From positions 8,834,659 through 8,896,658 of the forward strand of contig CM022678.1 in NCBI GenBank assembly GCA_012295275.1: DNA of 62,000 nucleotides, written 5' to 3'. Of the stretch, positions 50,988 through 62,000 are shown in pieces. The number at the start of each line of letters is the position of its first letter. The first letter of the stretch is position 1. A model generated the notes under the pieces. It saw only the letters and a program-made list of their open reading frames with translations. It searched no databases and was not told where the DNA came from. Source of the DNA: Chrysomallon squamiferum (taxonomy: Eukaryota > Mollusca > Gastropoda > Neomphalida > Peltospiridae). A program made the translations under genes and the position numbers.

Positions 50988-51972
50988 TAAAAATTAATGG
51001 TAACTGATAAAAAATAAAAAATAAAAATAAAAATAAAAATAAATGAAAACAAAAAAATCCTTTCATTTGTAATTATGTCTATTGGTATCATGTGCTTATA
51101 AAATTATGTCCATTATTTTTGTAAAATGGACAGGAATGAAAGCTTATCTTTAAATAACTGAAATTTTTGATAGCCATTGTTTTTACAAACTACACGAATG
51201 AATGAATGAATGAATTTTTAAGGCCAACCTAGCATGAAAAATATATCAGCTACTGGGTGAGAAACAAAGGTAAATATAACAATAGAAACTATACAAACCA
51301 ATACCTAATTACATTAATATTAAATACTGAAATGTTTTTCGCAGACAAGAAGTGGAGAAGAGGATGAAAGTGAAACAAGCTGAAGATTCAGCTCATCCTG
51401 AGCTAATTCTGCAGAACACAGAGGAGTCATGGAAACGTCACACTTACAGATTAGCTCACCCTGTGTACACTGATGTAGAATGTGGTGACAGTGACTGTGT
51501 AGCTCATGGAAACGTCACAGATTAGCTCACCCTGTGTACACTGATGTAGAATGTGGTGACAGTGATTGTGTAGCTCATGGAAACGTCACAGATTAGCTCA
51601 CCCTGTGTACACTGATGTAGAATGTGGTGACAGTGACTGTGTAGCTCATGGAAACGTCACAGATTAGCTCACCCTGTGTACACTGATGTAGAATGTGGTG
51701 ACAGTGACTGTGTAGCTCATGGAAACGTCACAGATTAGCTCAGCCTGTGTACACTGATGTAGAATGTGGTGACAGTGATTGTGTAGCTCATGGAAACGTC
51801 ACAGATTAGCTCACCCTGTGTACACTGATGTAGAATGTGGTGACAGTGACTGTGTAGCTCATGGAAACGTCACAGATTAGCTCAGTCTGTGTACACTGAT
51901 GTAGAATGTGGTGACAGTGATTGTGTAGCTTATCTGATGAAAGAAAATTGTTTTCAATTACAGTTCTATCAG
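48334..51972 (+). CDS. Multi-exon gene of unknown family, possibly broken
   Basis: Exons chain with matching phases: 48334-48462 (KEKLLSVVGKSSPLTTLYLS, LKENEIKELFRKLVAAI), 48755-48862 (LTVKKSGEKVESSCSCLPSV, FLIKLTALGGHPG), 48960-49076 (MLGNMMHCPAILTDKGNSQL, LGDVLDIAAMLKGH) and 50035-50138 (CQDPVTCSNSGIAWTLMSDC, VDKAIDYYNREE). The first three are symmetric phase 1 exons. A further exon ends at 50724 (NIKVDDVKSTELQVKV) and joins in phase to 51345 onward (QEVEKRMKVKQAEDSAHPEL, EESWKRHTYRLAHPVYTDVE). The exon ending at 50724 is one frame off from the 50138 donor, with a TGA at its start. The last exon is split by a 71 bp tandem array and resumes after it as CVAYLMKENCFQLQFYQ before GTACAT. I do not recognise the family. 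It is cytosolic-looking, with no signal peptide or membrane segment seen. The 5' and 3' ends are not identified. Confidence 0.6.
48563..48650. repeat. Degenerate telomere-like CCTAA repeat
   Basis: CCTAAACCTAAACC, TCCTAAACCTAACACTAG and TCCTAATCCTAATCCTAAC resemble diverged CCCTAA units. It lies in an intron of the unknown gene, after an A-rich stretch. Confidence 0.65.
49231..49311. repeat. (CT)n followed by poly(T)
   Basis: About 28 CT units and 22 T, intronic. Confidence 0.95.
49600..50027. repeat. Imperfect (CTA)n array
   Basis: Triplet array with a repeated ACAACTGTTACAAATACTAC-type interruption. It forms the 3' part of an intron and runs to within 10 bases of the 50035 exon acceptor. 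Confidence 0.9.
50139..50645. repeat. Intron with three roughly 60 bp direct repeats
   Basis: CAGTGTTTGATTAA..ATATATAAATGTAATTTG..TTACCTTCTACTC is repeated three times at 50155-50318, then CTGT-rich sequence. Confidence 0.8.
50929..50984. repeat. (TAA)n microsatellite
   Basis: Intronic run followed by an AAAAT-rich stretch. Confidence 0.95.
51448..51944. repeat. 71 bp minisatellite inside a coding exon, 7 units
   Basis: AGATTAGCTCACC starts at 51448, 51519, 51590, 51661, 51732, 51803 and 51874, exactly 71 bases apart. The unit is the coding sequence for RLAHPVYTDVECGDSDCVA plus flank. Seventy-one is not a multiple of three, so the second unit creates a TAG in the exon's frame. Six extra units add 426 bases, a multiple of three, and the original frame resumes after the array. 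Confidence 0.95.
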
Positions 51973-52220
51973 GTACATTCTGAGAGAATAGTATTTTCTC
52001 TTTTCCAGTTTGTATGAGGATAAAAAATATTATTAATTAAGATTCAGTATTTTCTGACATATTTTCTTTTGTTCTGCTTGTCTGATAATTAAGTGGTATT
52101 GTTAATAATATATCCAGTTTTTTCCCTGATTTTATAGAGGTTAAGTTTTCTATGCCATTCTGTATTTTCTGATATAGATAATGTCAATTCCACTTCTTAG
52201 AAAATGATTTTAAAACTGTT

Positions 52221-52690
52221 CTATAGAAAGTTTTCTGACACAAAGAATGATAATTTCAACCATACAACTATAGAAAGTTTTCTGACACAAAGAATGATAA
52301 TTTCAACCATACAACTATAGAAAGTTTTCTGACACAAAGAATGATAATTTCAACCATACAACTATAGAAAGTTTTCTGACACAAAGAATGATAATTTCAA
52401 CCATACAACTATAGAAAGTTTTCTGACACAAAGAATGATAATTTCAACCATACAACTATAGAAAGTTTTCTGACACAAAGAATGATAATTTCAACCATAC
52501 AACTATAGAAAGTTTTCTGACACAAAGAATGATAATTTCAACCATACAACTATAGAAAGTTTTCTGACACAAAGAATGATAATTTCAACCATACAACTAT
52601 AGAAAGTTTTCTGACACAAAGAATGATAATTTCAACCATACAACTATAGAAAGTTTTCTGACACAAAGAATGATAATTTCAACCATACAA
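52221..52690. repeat. 47 bp minisatellite, 10 units
   Basis: CTATAGAAAGTTTTCTGACA, CAAAGAATGATAATTTCAAC, CATACAA repeats every 47 bases from 52221, nearly without change. Confidence 0.95.
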
Positions 52691-52915
52691 CTCAACTGAT
52701 GATTGTTGCCTCTATCCAGTGTTCTGATAGAGAAAATAATAATTTCTACCATCCTGTTTGTGTGACTTTTTTAATGCTCTACTCAACATTTTCTGACACA
52801 GAATAACATGACATGCTGTTAATTGACTGATATTTATGTGCTGATAAAATACACAGACCAAAGTTTATAAAGGAAATCATATTATTATTAGATTTTTGTT
52901 TTCATTTGTTTTACA

Positions 52916-53610
52916 TTGTATGTGTGAGGATATATGTCAGTGTGTATGTTGGTATGTCTCTGAATATATGTGTGCCTGTATGTGTGTGTGTGTTTTGGTG
53001 TATGTATGTGTATGTGTCAGTATGTATGTTGGTATGTCTCTGAATATATGTGTGCCTGTATGTGTTTGTGTGTTTGGTGTATGTATGTGTATGTGTCAGT
53101 ATGTATGTTGGTATGTCTTATGTGTGTGTGTGTTTTGTGTATGTATGTATTCAGTATGTATGTTGTGTGTGTGTGTGTGTGTTTTGGTGTATTGTCAGTA
53201 TGTATGTTGGTATGTCTCTGAATATATGTGTGCCTGTATGTGTTTGTGTGTTTTGGTGTATGTATGTGTATGTGTCAGTATGTATGTTGGTATGTCTCTG
53301 AATATATGTGTGCCTGTATGTGTGTGTGTGTTTTGGTGTGTGTGTGTATGTGTCAGTATGTATGTTGGTATCTCTGAATATATGTGTGCCTGTATGTGTT
53401 TGTGTGTTTTGGTGTGTGTGTGTATGTGTCAGTATGTATGTTGGTATGTCTCTGAATATATGTGTGCATGTATGTGTTTGTGTGTTTTGGTATATGTATG
53501 TGTCAGTATGTATGTTGGTATGTCTGTTTGTGTGGGTTTTGCCTAAGTGAATGTGTGTGAGTGTGTGTGAGTATGTGTGAGTGTGTGTGTGATTGTATTT
53601 CTGTTGTGTG
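52916..53610. repeat. GT-rich minisatellite, units near 80 bp
   Basis: TCAGTATGTATGTTGGTATG, TCTCTGAATATATGTGTGCC and TGTATGTGTTTGTGTGTTTT recur with length variation. The Cys/Val/Met-rich ORF of 216 codons across it is an artefact. Confidence 0.9.
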
Positions 53611-53726
53611 AGTATTGTAATTTTATTGGTGTTTGTTTTGTGTCTTTTATTTGTGTATATGTGATATATGTATATTTATGTTTGCACAAAATACAACATA
53701 AACTCAGCAGATAAAGCATCAAATCA

Positions 53727-54087
53727 ATTTATTTAGCACACTTTAATAAAAAACAGATTAATTTTTAATACTAGCTCCTGTTAAATAAAGTAATTAATTT
53801 ATTTAGCACACTTTAATAAAAAACAGATTAATTTTTAATACTAGCTCCTGTTAAATAAAGTAATTAATTTATTTAGCACACTTTAATAAAAAACAGATTA
53901 ATTTTTAATACTAGCTCCTGTTAAATAAAGTAATTAATTTATTTAGCACACTTTAATAAAAAACAGATTAATTTTTAATACTAGCTCCTGTTAAATAAAG
54001 TAATTAATTTATTTAGCACACTTTAATAAAAAACAGATATCTAGATTAATTTTTAATACTAGCTCCTGTTAAATAAAGTAATTAATT
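53727..54087. repeat. 70 bp minisatellite, 5 units
   Basis: ATTTAGCACACTTTAATAAA occurs at 53731, 53801, 53871, 53941 and 54011. The last unit has an 8 bp insertion (TATCTAGA-like). Confidence 0.95.
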
Positions 54088-54491
54088 ATCCAATGTAATA
54101 ATTTAAAACAGGTAAAAAAAAAAAAAAATATGTAACAGTTAAATTATATTTTGTTTTTACAATATTTTTGTTTATAATGCACATGTATCAGTATTATGTT
54201 TTTTAGAGGCATTTTTAATTAATTAATTTTTATATTTGTTACAATTTTGCTGTTGAATGTGATTTTTTAATTCATTGTTACTGTTTCTTCATAAAAAAAA
54301 AAGAGATATAAAACTGTTTTCAGGGTGTTTATTATTAGTGATTTTGTTTTTAATTTGGGTGGGAAACTGTATTTGCTTTCTTTGTTTATTTCATATCTTT
54401 TAACTATATAAATAAAGTTTTATCAAAAGAGAGTTATTTCCCTTATATTATGAAAATTATTATCCATGATCAGTTGCTTATAATATCATAA

Positions 54492-54542
<51 letters not shown>

Positions 54543-55750
54543 TATCATCATCATCATAATAATAATAAACTAACAAATAACAAATGAATAAAAAAAATAA
54601 ATAAAATTGGTTTATTTCTGATTAAAAAAAATAAAATTTGTTTGTTTTTTTTTTTTTTTTTTTTTTGTCTTCTTACTGGGGTATTCATGACAAATTACAA
54701 AATAAAACTGGAATGATATGTTTACTTTGTGAAGGCAATTAATGTATAAAATTGGGTCTAAGAAAATTTTGAATTGTAACTCAGTTCTCAACATATAAAT
54801 AATAGTTGCTGGAAAAGTTATACTTATTCTGAAATATTACTCAAAAGGAAAAGAAGGAATATATATATCTATGTAGAAGTAAACAAATTTTCCAGTCAAC
54901 GAAATGATAAAGAGTAATTGTGAATGAAATATTAAATTTTTCAAGTTAAAATAAATTTTAAATGGAATGACAAGTGTTGTTATCAAATATTTATTCCATG
55001 GAAGACTCGAAAATGATAACAGTAATAATCTATTTAAATATGTACAAAATTAAAAACTAAAAACTATTGTGTGTGTGCATGTGCATACTTGTGTACATTT
55101 GTGTGTGTGTGTGTGTGTGTGCATTTTGTGTTTGTGACTAAACAAGAACACATTTACACTAATACACAAACACACACACAAACAACAACATGTTTATATT
55201 AATTTCTACATAGTTTATAATGTATATTTATTAGTATAAAACACCTAATGACTTGTATATTATTTAGAACATTCTGTTAAACTGTATTTATTACTAATTT
55301 CATCTCATAGTCAGTCGTGTTGAGTTGTACTGAGTTTGTTCTGTCTGCAGTGAAAACATTAATATGCAGATTCACATGCGTGCATGTAGCATTCACTATC
55401 ACGTGTACAGAAACGCAAACACACACACAAAACACACACACACACATAAAGAATAATAATAAGACAAGAAGAAGAATAACGAATAGATTCTCTTCAAGGT
55501 CATCGAGGAAAGTGTTAGTTACGTAGCCCAGTGTTAATATTGTATTTTTTATTAACTGAAATCTAATAAAAATCTTAAATTCGTTAAGCTACTTGTCTCC
55601 CTCTCTCCCTCTCTCCATCACTGTTCTTTGGAATGAACTAGTTCAGTTTATTCTTTTAATCCAAAAATAAATAGCTTACTAAATAAAATAAAATAACAAC
55701 AGATAAAAAGTAATCACGTGAAGATATAAAATGTATGACGTAATTGGACA
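54088..55750. other. No recognised gene
   Basis: Holds a (TAA)n run (54497-54541), a T run (54644-54666), GT and CA stretches (55070-55180, 55420-55446). Otherwise AT-rich unique sequence. Confidence 0.45.
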
Positions 55751-55757
55751 GTGATAC

Positions 55758-55868
55758 ATTTTCTCAAAGTATTAAAGTGTTTCACTGTCCATAGAAGATG
55801 CAAGAAACAAAGTTATATTTTGTTAGCGCCAAATCAGTCTTAGCACATTGTTTAAATTCATACACAAA
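55758..55868 (+). repeat. Dispersed repeat, copy 1
   Basis: TTTTCTCAAAGTATTAAAGT, GTTTCACTGTCCAT, ATATTTTGTTAGCGCCAAAT and CAGTCTTAGCACATTGT match 61748-61850 on the same strand at roughly nine bases in ten. Confidence 0.85.
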
Positions 55869-56464
55869 TAGAGGTTCAAGGGTCACAAATTCTTTAATTA
55901 ACAAGAACAACAACAACAATAAATAAAACAACAAAATAATAAATAAATAAATAAATGAATAAATAAATGAATAAATAATAATAATGATGATGATGACAAT
56001 AATAATAATAATAATGATAATAAATCACATTTCTCTTTAATACAAACTTATTTCGTTATTATTATTATTATTGAATAACAGGTGTTAATTATATTTAAAA
56101 TTTAACTTTACAAACAATGAATATGGCGTTATTTATATTTAAAAAATAATTTTACATATATATATTTATGTGTAAAAATATTACAAAATATTTATGTATA
56201 TGTATGTATGTATATAATCAAGAACAAAGATTGTAATTTCAAATAATGTTTCAGCATTTATATTTCACTAACTATTTATACCATTATTTTAAATCAGTGT
56301 CTTTTGTAAAATATTGGACAGAAGAAGTAAAATATTCATTTATTTCTTAGGTGAGCTGCTATGAAAAACAGAAATTCAGATTTATCTTCATTATTTATAA
56401 TAAATTTATAACAAATCTCAACAGTGAACTATTCTGTACTACGTTGATATTTATATTATTTATA
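55869..56464. other. Low-complexity AT-rich sequence
   Basis: AAAT, AAT and GAT microsatellite tracts (55930-56070). No gene seen. Confidence 0.5.
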
Positions 56465-56800
56465 TTACTAGACAGACAGACAGATAGGTGGATTAATAGA
56501 CAGACAGATAGGTGGATTAATAGACATACAGATAGGTGGATTAATAGACATACAGATAGGTGGATTAATAGACAGACAGATAGGTGGACAGATAGGTGGA
56601 TTAATAGACATACAGATAGGTGGATTAATAGACATACAGATAGGTGGATTAATAGACATACAGATAGGTGGATTAATAGACAGACAGATAGGATGGATTA
56701 GACAGACAGACAGACAGATAGATAGATAGATTAATAGACATAGACAGATTAATAGACAGACAGATAGGTGGATTAATAGACAGACAGACAGATCAAGAAA
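56465..56800. repeat. 24 bp minisatellite of TAGACAGACAGA type
   Basis: TAGACAGACAGATAGGTGGA plus TTAA repeats, with TAGACATACAGA variants, about 12 units. Confidence 0.9.
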
Positions 56801-57039
56801 CCATGTAATAATAATAATAATAATAAAAGACCACAAACTGTAAAAGAAGTAATACATTTCCTTTTTTATTGTTTTTTTTTTTTTTTTTTTTTTTTTTTAC
56901 GTCACACAAATGGCGGTTTCACAGAAGCGGAAGATTTTAACAGTTAAATACAGCTGTGCTCAGAAATTTTATAAAACAGTTTTATAACCAGAATGGTCAG
57001 AATTTAATTTATTATTTATTTATCTATTATTTTTTTTTT

Positions 57040-57080
57040 TATTATTCAGATTATTATTATTATTCTTATTATTATTATTC

Positions 57081-57149
<69 letters not shown>

Positions 57150-57150
57150 T
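57040..57150. repeat. (ATT)n microsatellite
   Basis: Imperfect then perfect ATT/CTT run, preceded at 56870-56898 by a T tract. Confidence 0.9.
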
Positions 57151-57299
57151 TTTCTTATATATTATTTTAGTTGTTTTGAATTTACAAACTAGGTAATAGA
57201 AGGACATCAAGCGACATATTGGATGTGTTTCATTAGACCGACCAGAAAAATTGTAATTTTCTTACAACATTTCATGACGACAAACATATACACTAAAAT

Positions 57300-57380
57300 A
57301 AAATAAAATAAAATAAAATAAAAGAATAAAATTACATTTGAGATTAAAACAGTTTGAAACAGGGTGTTTTATTTTTATTT

Positions 57381-57411
<31 letters not shown>

Positions 57412-57418
57412 TTTTTTA
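57300..57418. repeat. (AAAAT)n and (TTTA)n tracts
   Basis: ATAAAATAAAATAAA at 57296-57325 and TTTATTTATTTATTT at 57380-57412 form an imperfect inverted pair. Confidence 0.8.
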
Positions 57419-57489
57419 TGTGTGCGCGCATGTACCGGTGCCTGTGATTTATTAAAATCTGGTATAATACACTCACTGGTAGGTTTTAA

Positions 57490-58330
57490 CACACATACAG
57501 ACATACACAAATACATACACACACCACACAAACAAACACGGACGCAAGCATGTAGACATATACAAATACATACGCACATAATACATAAATATTATTATTA
57601 TATTATTAATATTATACACATAAAGACAAACAGACACAAACAGATAATACAGACAAACATACACATACATACAAACATACATTTTTAATATACATACATA
57701 CATAATACAGAAATACGCACATACAATAATTATTAAAATCTGGTATAATACACACATACATACATAACATACATACAGACATACACAAATACATACAGAC
57801 ATAATATAACAAACACACATAATACACAAATACACACATAATACAAATACACACATACATAATACAAACACAAATACATACACACATAATACAAACACAC
57901 ATACACATACATACATAATACACAAACATACATAATACAAACACACATACACATACATACATACATACATACATACAGACATACACAAATACATACATAC
58001 ATAATACAAACACACAAACACACATACAGAAAATAAATACACACCAAACACACAGACATACACAAATACATACACAAATACATACATACATAATACAAAC
58101 ACACATACACATACATACAGACATATACACAAATACATACATACATAATACAAACACAGACATACAAATACATACATACATAATACACACACATACATAC
58201 ATACATACAAAACACAAAAACAATGCTTTTTGTTTTAAATAACAGACAGGTTATATATACATAACATATATATAAAAATACATACAACACATAATAAACA
58301 CACATACACATACATACAAAGCTCAACACA
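57490..58330. repeat. CATA/CACA-rich array
   Basis: Irregular ACATACATACACA sequence with recurring ATAATACAAACACACATAC blocks. All long ORFs (Met/Cys/Val/Tyr) on the minus strand derive from it. Confidence 0.9.
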
Positions 58331-58379
58331 GGGTTTTAAACAACAAGATTAGGTTTCTTTTAAAACAACAGACATACAT

Positions 58380-58760
58380 TCAGGTTAGGTTTTTTTAAAA
58401 AACAGCTTTCAATTAGGTTTGTTTTAAATAACAGCTTTCAACACTTAGGTTTGTTTTAAATAACAGCTTTCAACTAGGTTTGTTTTAAATAACAGCTTTC
58501 AGATTAGGTTTGTTTTAAATAACAGCTTTCAGATTAGGTTTGTTTTAAATAACAGCTTTCAGATTAGGTTTGTTTTAAATAACAGCTTTCAGATTAGGTT
58601 TGTTTTAAATAACAGCTTTCAGATTAGGTTTGTTTTAAATAACAGCTTTCAGATTAGGTTTGTTTTAAATAACAGCTTTCAGGTTAGGTTTGTTTTAAAT
58701 AACAGCTTTCAGGTTAGGTTTGTTTTAAATAACAGCTTTCAGGTTAGGTTTGTTTTGTTG
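58380..58760. repeat. 30 bp minisatellite, about 12 units
   Basis: TTAGGTTTGTTTTAAATAAC plus AGCTTTCAGA repeats with 30 bp spacing. The last units carry AGGTTAGG in place of AGATTAGG. Confidence 0.95.
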
Positions 58761-58885
58761 TTGTTTTTGTTTTTTTACGGCAAAATAAGACTTCAGTAGA
58801 AGGTAAGGAATTACTTTTTCTTTGGGATTGCATGTATCAGTATTATTTACCACTGAGTAGCTTGTGGTATCAACACTGTTTAGAA

Positions 58886-58980
58886 GGGTGTCCGGACATT
58901 CCCCCGGATAATCCCGCCGATCATTCCCCTCATGATTTCCCCATAGGTCATTTCCCCCCGTGAAAATTCCCCCTGCCTAC
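58886..58980. other. C-rich element with spaced ATTCCCC boxes
   Basis: Six related boxes (ATTCCCCC, AATCCC, ATTCCCC, ATTTCCCC, ATTTCCCCCC, ATTCCCCC) occur every 11-18 bases in an otherwise AT-rich region. It may be the end of a DNA transposon or a protein-binding cluster. No function can be read directly. Confidence 0.5.
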
Positions 58981-59765
58981 CTGTTTTAGCTGTCAAATGT
59001 CATGCGTATAGTCTGAGTCGTTAACAAGGTTTTTGAAGCGGCCAAACATCGCTTAAGTTTGAGAATAATGAAAAAGAATAAACTTTTCTTATTTTGTTTG
59101 TTTATCTACAAACTTAACTGTTAGAGCCGCGTGTTGTTCCAAAGTGTCAACAAACTACAGTCGTCATCCAAATACCTGGCTGTTTCTGGATGTTGTGAAA
59201 AACAGAACAATCCATCAACACTGTAACCCTGCACCAGATACTTGCCAGAGAAGCCCCACCCCACAGCGTCACGTCTACAGAGACCCCACCCAGCGGCTTC
59301 AGACTCTGGTCACAGAATACGGCAACAGAGATCGCCTGGATTATTTTGTAATTATACGTATTCAATAAAATATTTGTGTGTGTACAGACTTTCACTGGAA
59401 ATACATAACAATAACAGCAGATATGTATTCTTTCCTGTCTACACACATTTTTAATTATACTGTTTCGATTTTGCTTCACTGCAACAGAGTTTTTCTTAAT
59501 CTTCTTCCATCTAATTTTGTTTGAGCAGAATCTTAGTCAGATATCAGATGTTGCAGCAACAGATCAGTACATCAATTGAATGTCATTTTTTTCCCGATCT
59601 GGCAGATGCTCTTGTCGGCCGCAATCTAGGTCACTGCTGGCCAGGATGACCACTGGTCAAGAGTTGGTGGAATTGTTGATGCTGCTGTGTTGTCAGTAGG
59701 AAATAAGAGACAGGGCTGGTCTTACTGTGACTGGACAGGTCAGGACATTAGTGTGTTGCTCTCTG
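58981..59765. other. Unique, relatively GC-rich, no assigned gene
   Basis: Overlapping ORFs at 59144-59368 (plus) and 59147-59479 (minus) look mixed in composition (QRHVYRDPTQRLQTLVTEYG on plus) but have no recognised domain and no decisive splice sites. Confidence 0.3.
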
Positions 59766-59769
59766 TCAG

Positions 59770-60262
59770 TGTGTTGGTACAAAGCTTCACATTATAGACA
59801 ATTTAAACACAATTTCACATTCCAGACATATTTCAAACTTACAGAGAGAAAATACTGCTACCCACTGTTGCGGTTTAAACTTCCAAATCATAATCTTCCT
59901 ATTCAAGCGGGAAGATGGAAAAATCAAATCATTGGAAAATAGAATATGTCCATTGTGTAATAACTATGACATCGGAAATGAGTTTCACTATATATTTACA
60001 TATTTACATGTTTTTTTTTTTTTTTTCTTTTTTTAAGAATCAAAGTAACCGTTTTTCGGTCAATCTAAACCAAGTATTTATAAGTTTTGTAAATTATTTA
60101 ATTCTGAAACAAGCTGGTGTTCTTAAAAAAAAAAACGTTTCATTTTCTGTAATCTAATCATGAACCTTTTTTCAAAACCGCAGGTTGATTTATTGATATG
60201 TTGTATGTGTTTTATTATTATGTAGTCTACGGCCTGAGTGTAAGTAACGTTCAGTTCAGTTC
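59770..60262 (+). mobile_element. LINE 3' fragment, same family as 3.7 kb
   Basis: Reads YFKLTERKYCYPLLRFKLPN and HNLPIQAGRW, then after a frame change CVITMTSEMSFTIYLHIY in place of the expected knuckle (other frame: CPLCNNYDIGNEFHYIFT). The tail ends CTACGGCCTGAGTGTAAGTA and GTTCAGTTCAG, as at 4345. It is 5' truncated and inactive. Confidence 0.75.
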
Positions 60263-60700
<438 letters not shown>

Positions 60701-60737
60701 AGCGACTGAATAGATGAGAAAACTTATTACTGTTATT

Positions 60738-60740
60738 ATG

Positions 60741-60791
<51 letters not shown>

Positions 60792-61015
60792 GTTATTATT
60801 ATTTTTATTGTTGTTATTGTTATTATTGTTATTATTGTTATTATTATTATTGCAACCGTTGTCAGTTTGAATTGTTGTTGTTCTTATTTTATTATTATTA
60901 TTATTATTATTATTGCTTTGTTATATTTATTATTATTATTATTATATTATTATTGCTATTTTATTTTTTTTGTTGTTGTTGTTGTTGTTGTTGTTATTAT
61001 TATTATTATTATTAT
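60738..61015. repeat. (ATT/GTT)n microsatellites
   Basis: Several ATT and GTT runs with short unique interruptions. Confidence 0.9.
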
Positions 61016-61300
61016 AAAAAGGTCAAATATTAAATCAGTCTTTTTTGTGTTTTAACTGAAATGTTACATTGTCACTAATATTAATACTAATACTAATACT
61101 ACTAATACAAATAAAAATAATTACAGACTGTAAAATTATCAGCTAAAAAAATAAAACGGATAAAACATACTCGTATTTTATTTTCTGAGTGTTTAGCACG
61201 GGTTACACTGGTAAATAATTTTAGAAACAAAACGTTTCCCTCTCTGTCATTTTGCAGCTGTGTTTTTCTTATTAGTGTTATGTGCAGTCGTCATAGCAGT

Positions 61301-61301
61301 C

Positions 61302-61345
<44 letters not shown>
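61301..61345. repeat. (GTA)n microsatellite
   Basis: Perfect run followed by degenerate GTAGTTGTAG sequence to about 61560. Confidence 0.95.
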
Positions 61346-61346
<1 letters not shown>

Positions 61347-61576
61347 TTGGTAATAAACAGCAAAAATAGCATTCGCAATATTGGTACAAGTAGTAGTTGT
61401 AGTAGTTGTAGTAATAGTATTAGTGGCTGTAATAGTAATGGTGGTTACAGTAGCAGTAGTTGTGGTGGGTATTGGAAACAACAGTCGTTGTGGTAGTCAT
61501 AATGTTATTGGGGTGATCGTTATCGTAGTCGATGCAAGTAGATGCAATATTGGTGATTATGTTACTAATAATACTT

Positions 61577-61586
61577 CATACATACA

Positions 61587-61620
<34 letters not shown>
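61577..61620. repeat. (CATA)n microsatellite
   Basis: About 10 perfect tetranucleotide units. Confidence 0.95.
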
Positions 61621-61747
61621 CATTGAGACACGCACATACTCGCATACACAGAGAGAGGTGTGTACCCCATAAACACATACAATGATGTATATACAAATTA
61701 TACATCGCTCACACATAAAAACACACGTTTTTTTGACAGTTGCTTTT

Positions 61748-61852
61748 TCTCAAAGTACTAAAGTGTTTCACTGTGCATTAAAGATGTAAGAAACAAAGTC
61801 ATATTTTGTTAGCGTCAAATCAGTCTTAGCACATTGTGTAAGTTCATTGACG
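61748..61852 (+). repeat. Dispersed repeat, copy 2
   Basis: Same-strand match to 55758-55868 (TTTTCTCAAAGTACTAAAGT, ATATTTTGTTAGCGTCAAAT, CAGTCTTAGCACATTGTGTA). Sequence to the window end shows nothing else. Confidence 0.85.
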
Positions 61853-62000
61853 AAAGATTTCATCAATGTGAATGACGCGGTATTTAGTGTTAACATTTAG
61901 TATTATGTGTGCGTGTCTATGTAAGTGTATTTTGTATTCAGATACCCAGTCTGATGATCTTCCAGACGACACAGAACGTAGACCATACTGTCGTAGACCA

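Noticed and set aside
52896-53546. 216-codon Cys/Val-rich ORF
   Set aside because: It lies wholly in a GT-rich minisatellite and has no splice or domain evidence.
57473-58329. ORFs of about 200-245 codons resembling membrane proteins
   Set aside because: They come from the CATA/CACA array; the hydrophobicity is a composition effect.
59144-59479. Overlapping plus and minus ORFs of 74 and 110 codons
   Set aside because: Neither strand shows a domain or convincing splice pair, so I could not choose between them or call a gene.

Overview
This is eukaryotic nuclear DNA from an AT-rich, repeat-heavy animal genome. The few recognisable coding segments are split by introns with GT..AG borders. The gene families present (a RING/coiled-coil/beta-propeller TRIM-like protein, a CAMSAP/Patronin relic, EGF modules, a THAP relic, L1-like and other LINEs, a Ty3/gypsy-type protease) and the large load of microsatellites and minisatellites suggest a lophotrochozoan, most likely a mollusc. 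That placement is inference; no marker in the window proves it. There are no bacterial features, operons, CRISPR arrays or rRNA, and I recognised no tRNA.

Layout. 0-2 kb: minus-strand TRIM-like E3 ligase gene whose 3' end leaves the window. 2-9.6 kb: microsatellites, a LINE 3' tail, a candidate MITE and a GA-rich composite repeat present three times in one orientation and once inverted. 9.7-13.7 kb: minus-strand cluster of EGF-like exons, mostly frameshifted. 14.6-24.5 kb: plus-strand relic of a CAMSAP (microtubule minus-end binding) gene with introns kept, several in-frame stops and frame changes, and two L1-like LINE pieces between its exons. 25-31 kb: an unassigned exon, a THAP-domain relic and an unassigned minus-strand ORF. 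32.4-34.3 kb: a second LINE type. 36-37.3 kb: a C2H2 zinc-finger remnant and a pogo/Tigger-like fragment. 39.8-46.3 kb: three large tandem arrays (32, 48 and 76 bp units), then a gypsy-type aspartic protease relic. 48.3-52 kb: a plus-strand multi-exon gene of unknown family, one exon of which is interrupted by a 71 bp minisatellite. 52-62 kb: more minisatellites, a C-rich repeated-box element, another copy of the first LINE tail and a dispersed repeat present twice.

The genes do not form a pathway. The window reads as a graveyard of partly decayed gene copies and transposons, rebuilt by local tandem duplication. The most informative results are the CAMSAP relic, the coding minisatellite in the TRIM-like gene, the GA composite unit, and the unknown gene with its 71 bp in-exon array. 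I found no clear evidence of a wholly new biological system. The best candidates for undescribed biology are the unassigned exon series at 48.3-52 kb and the unassigned ORF near 30.7 kb. Several breaks lie in or near simple repeats, so assembly error must be excluded before calling those genes dead.
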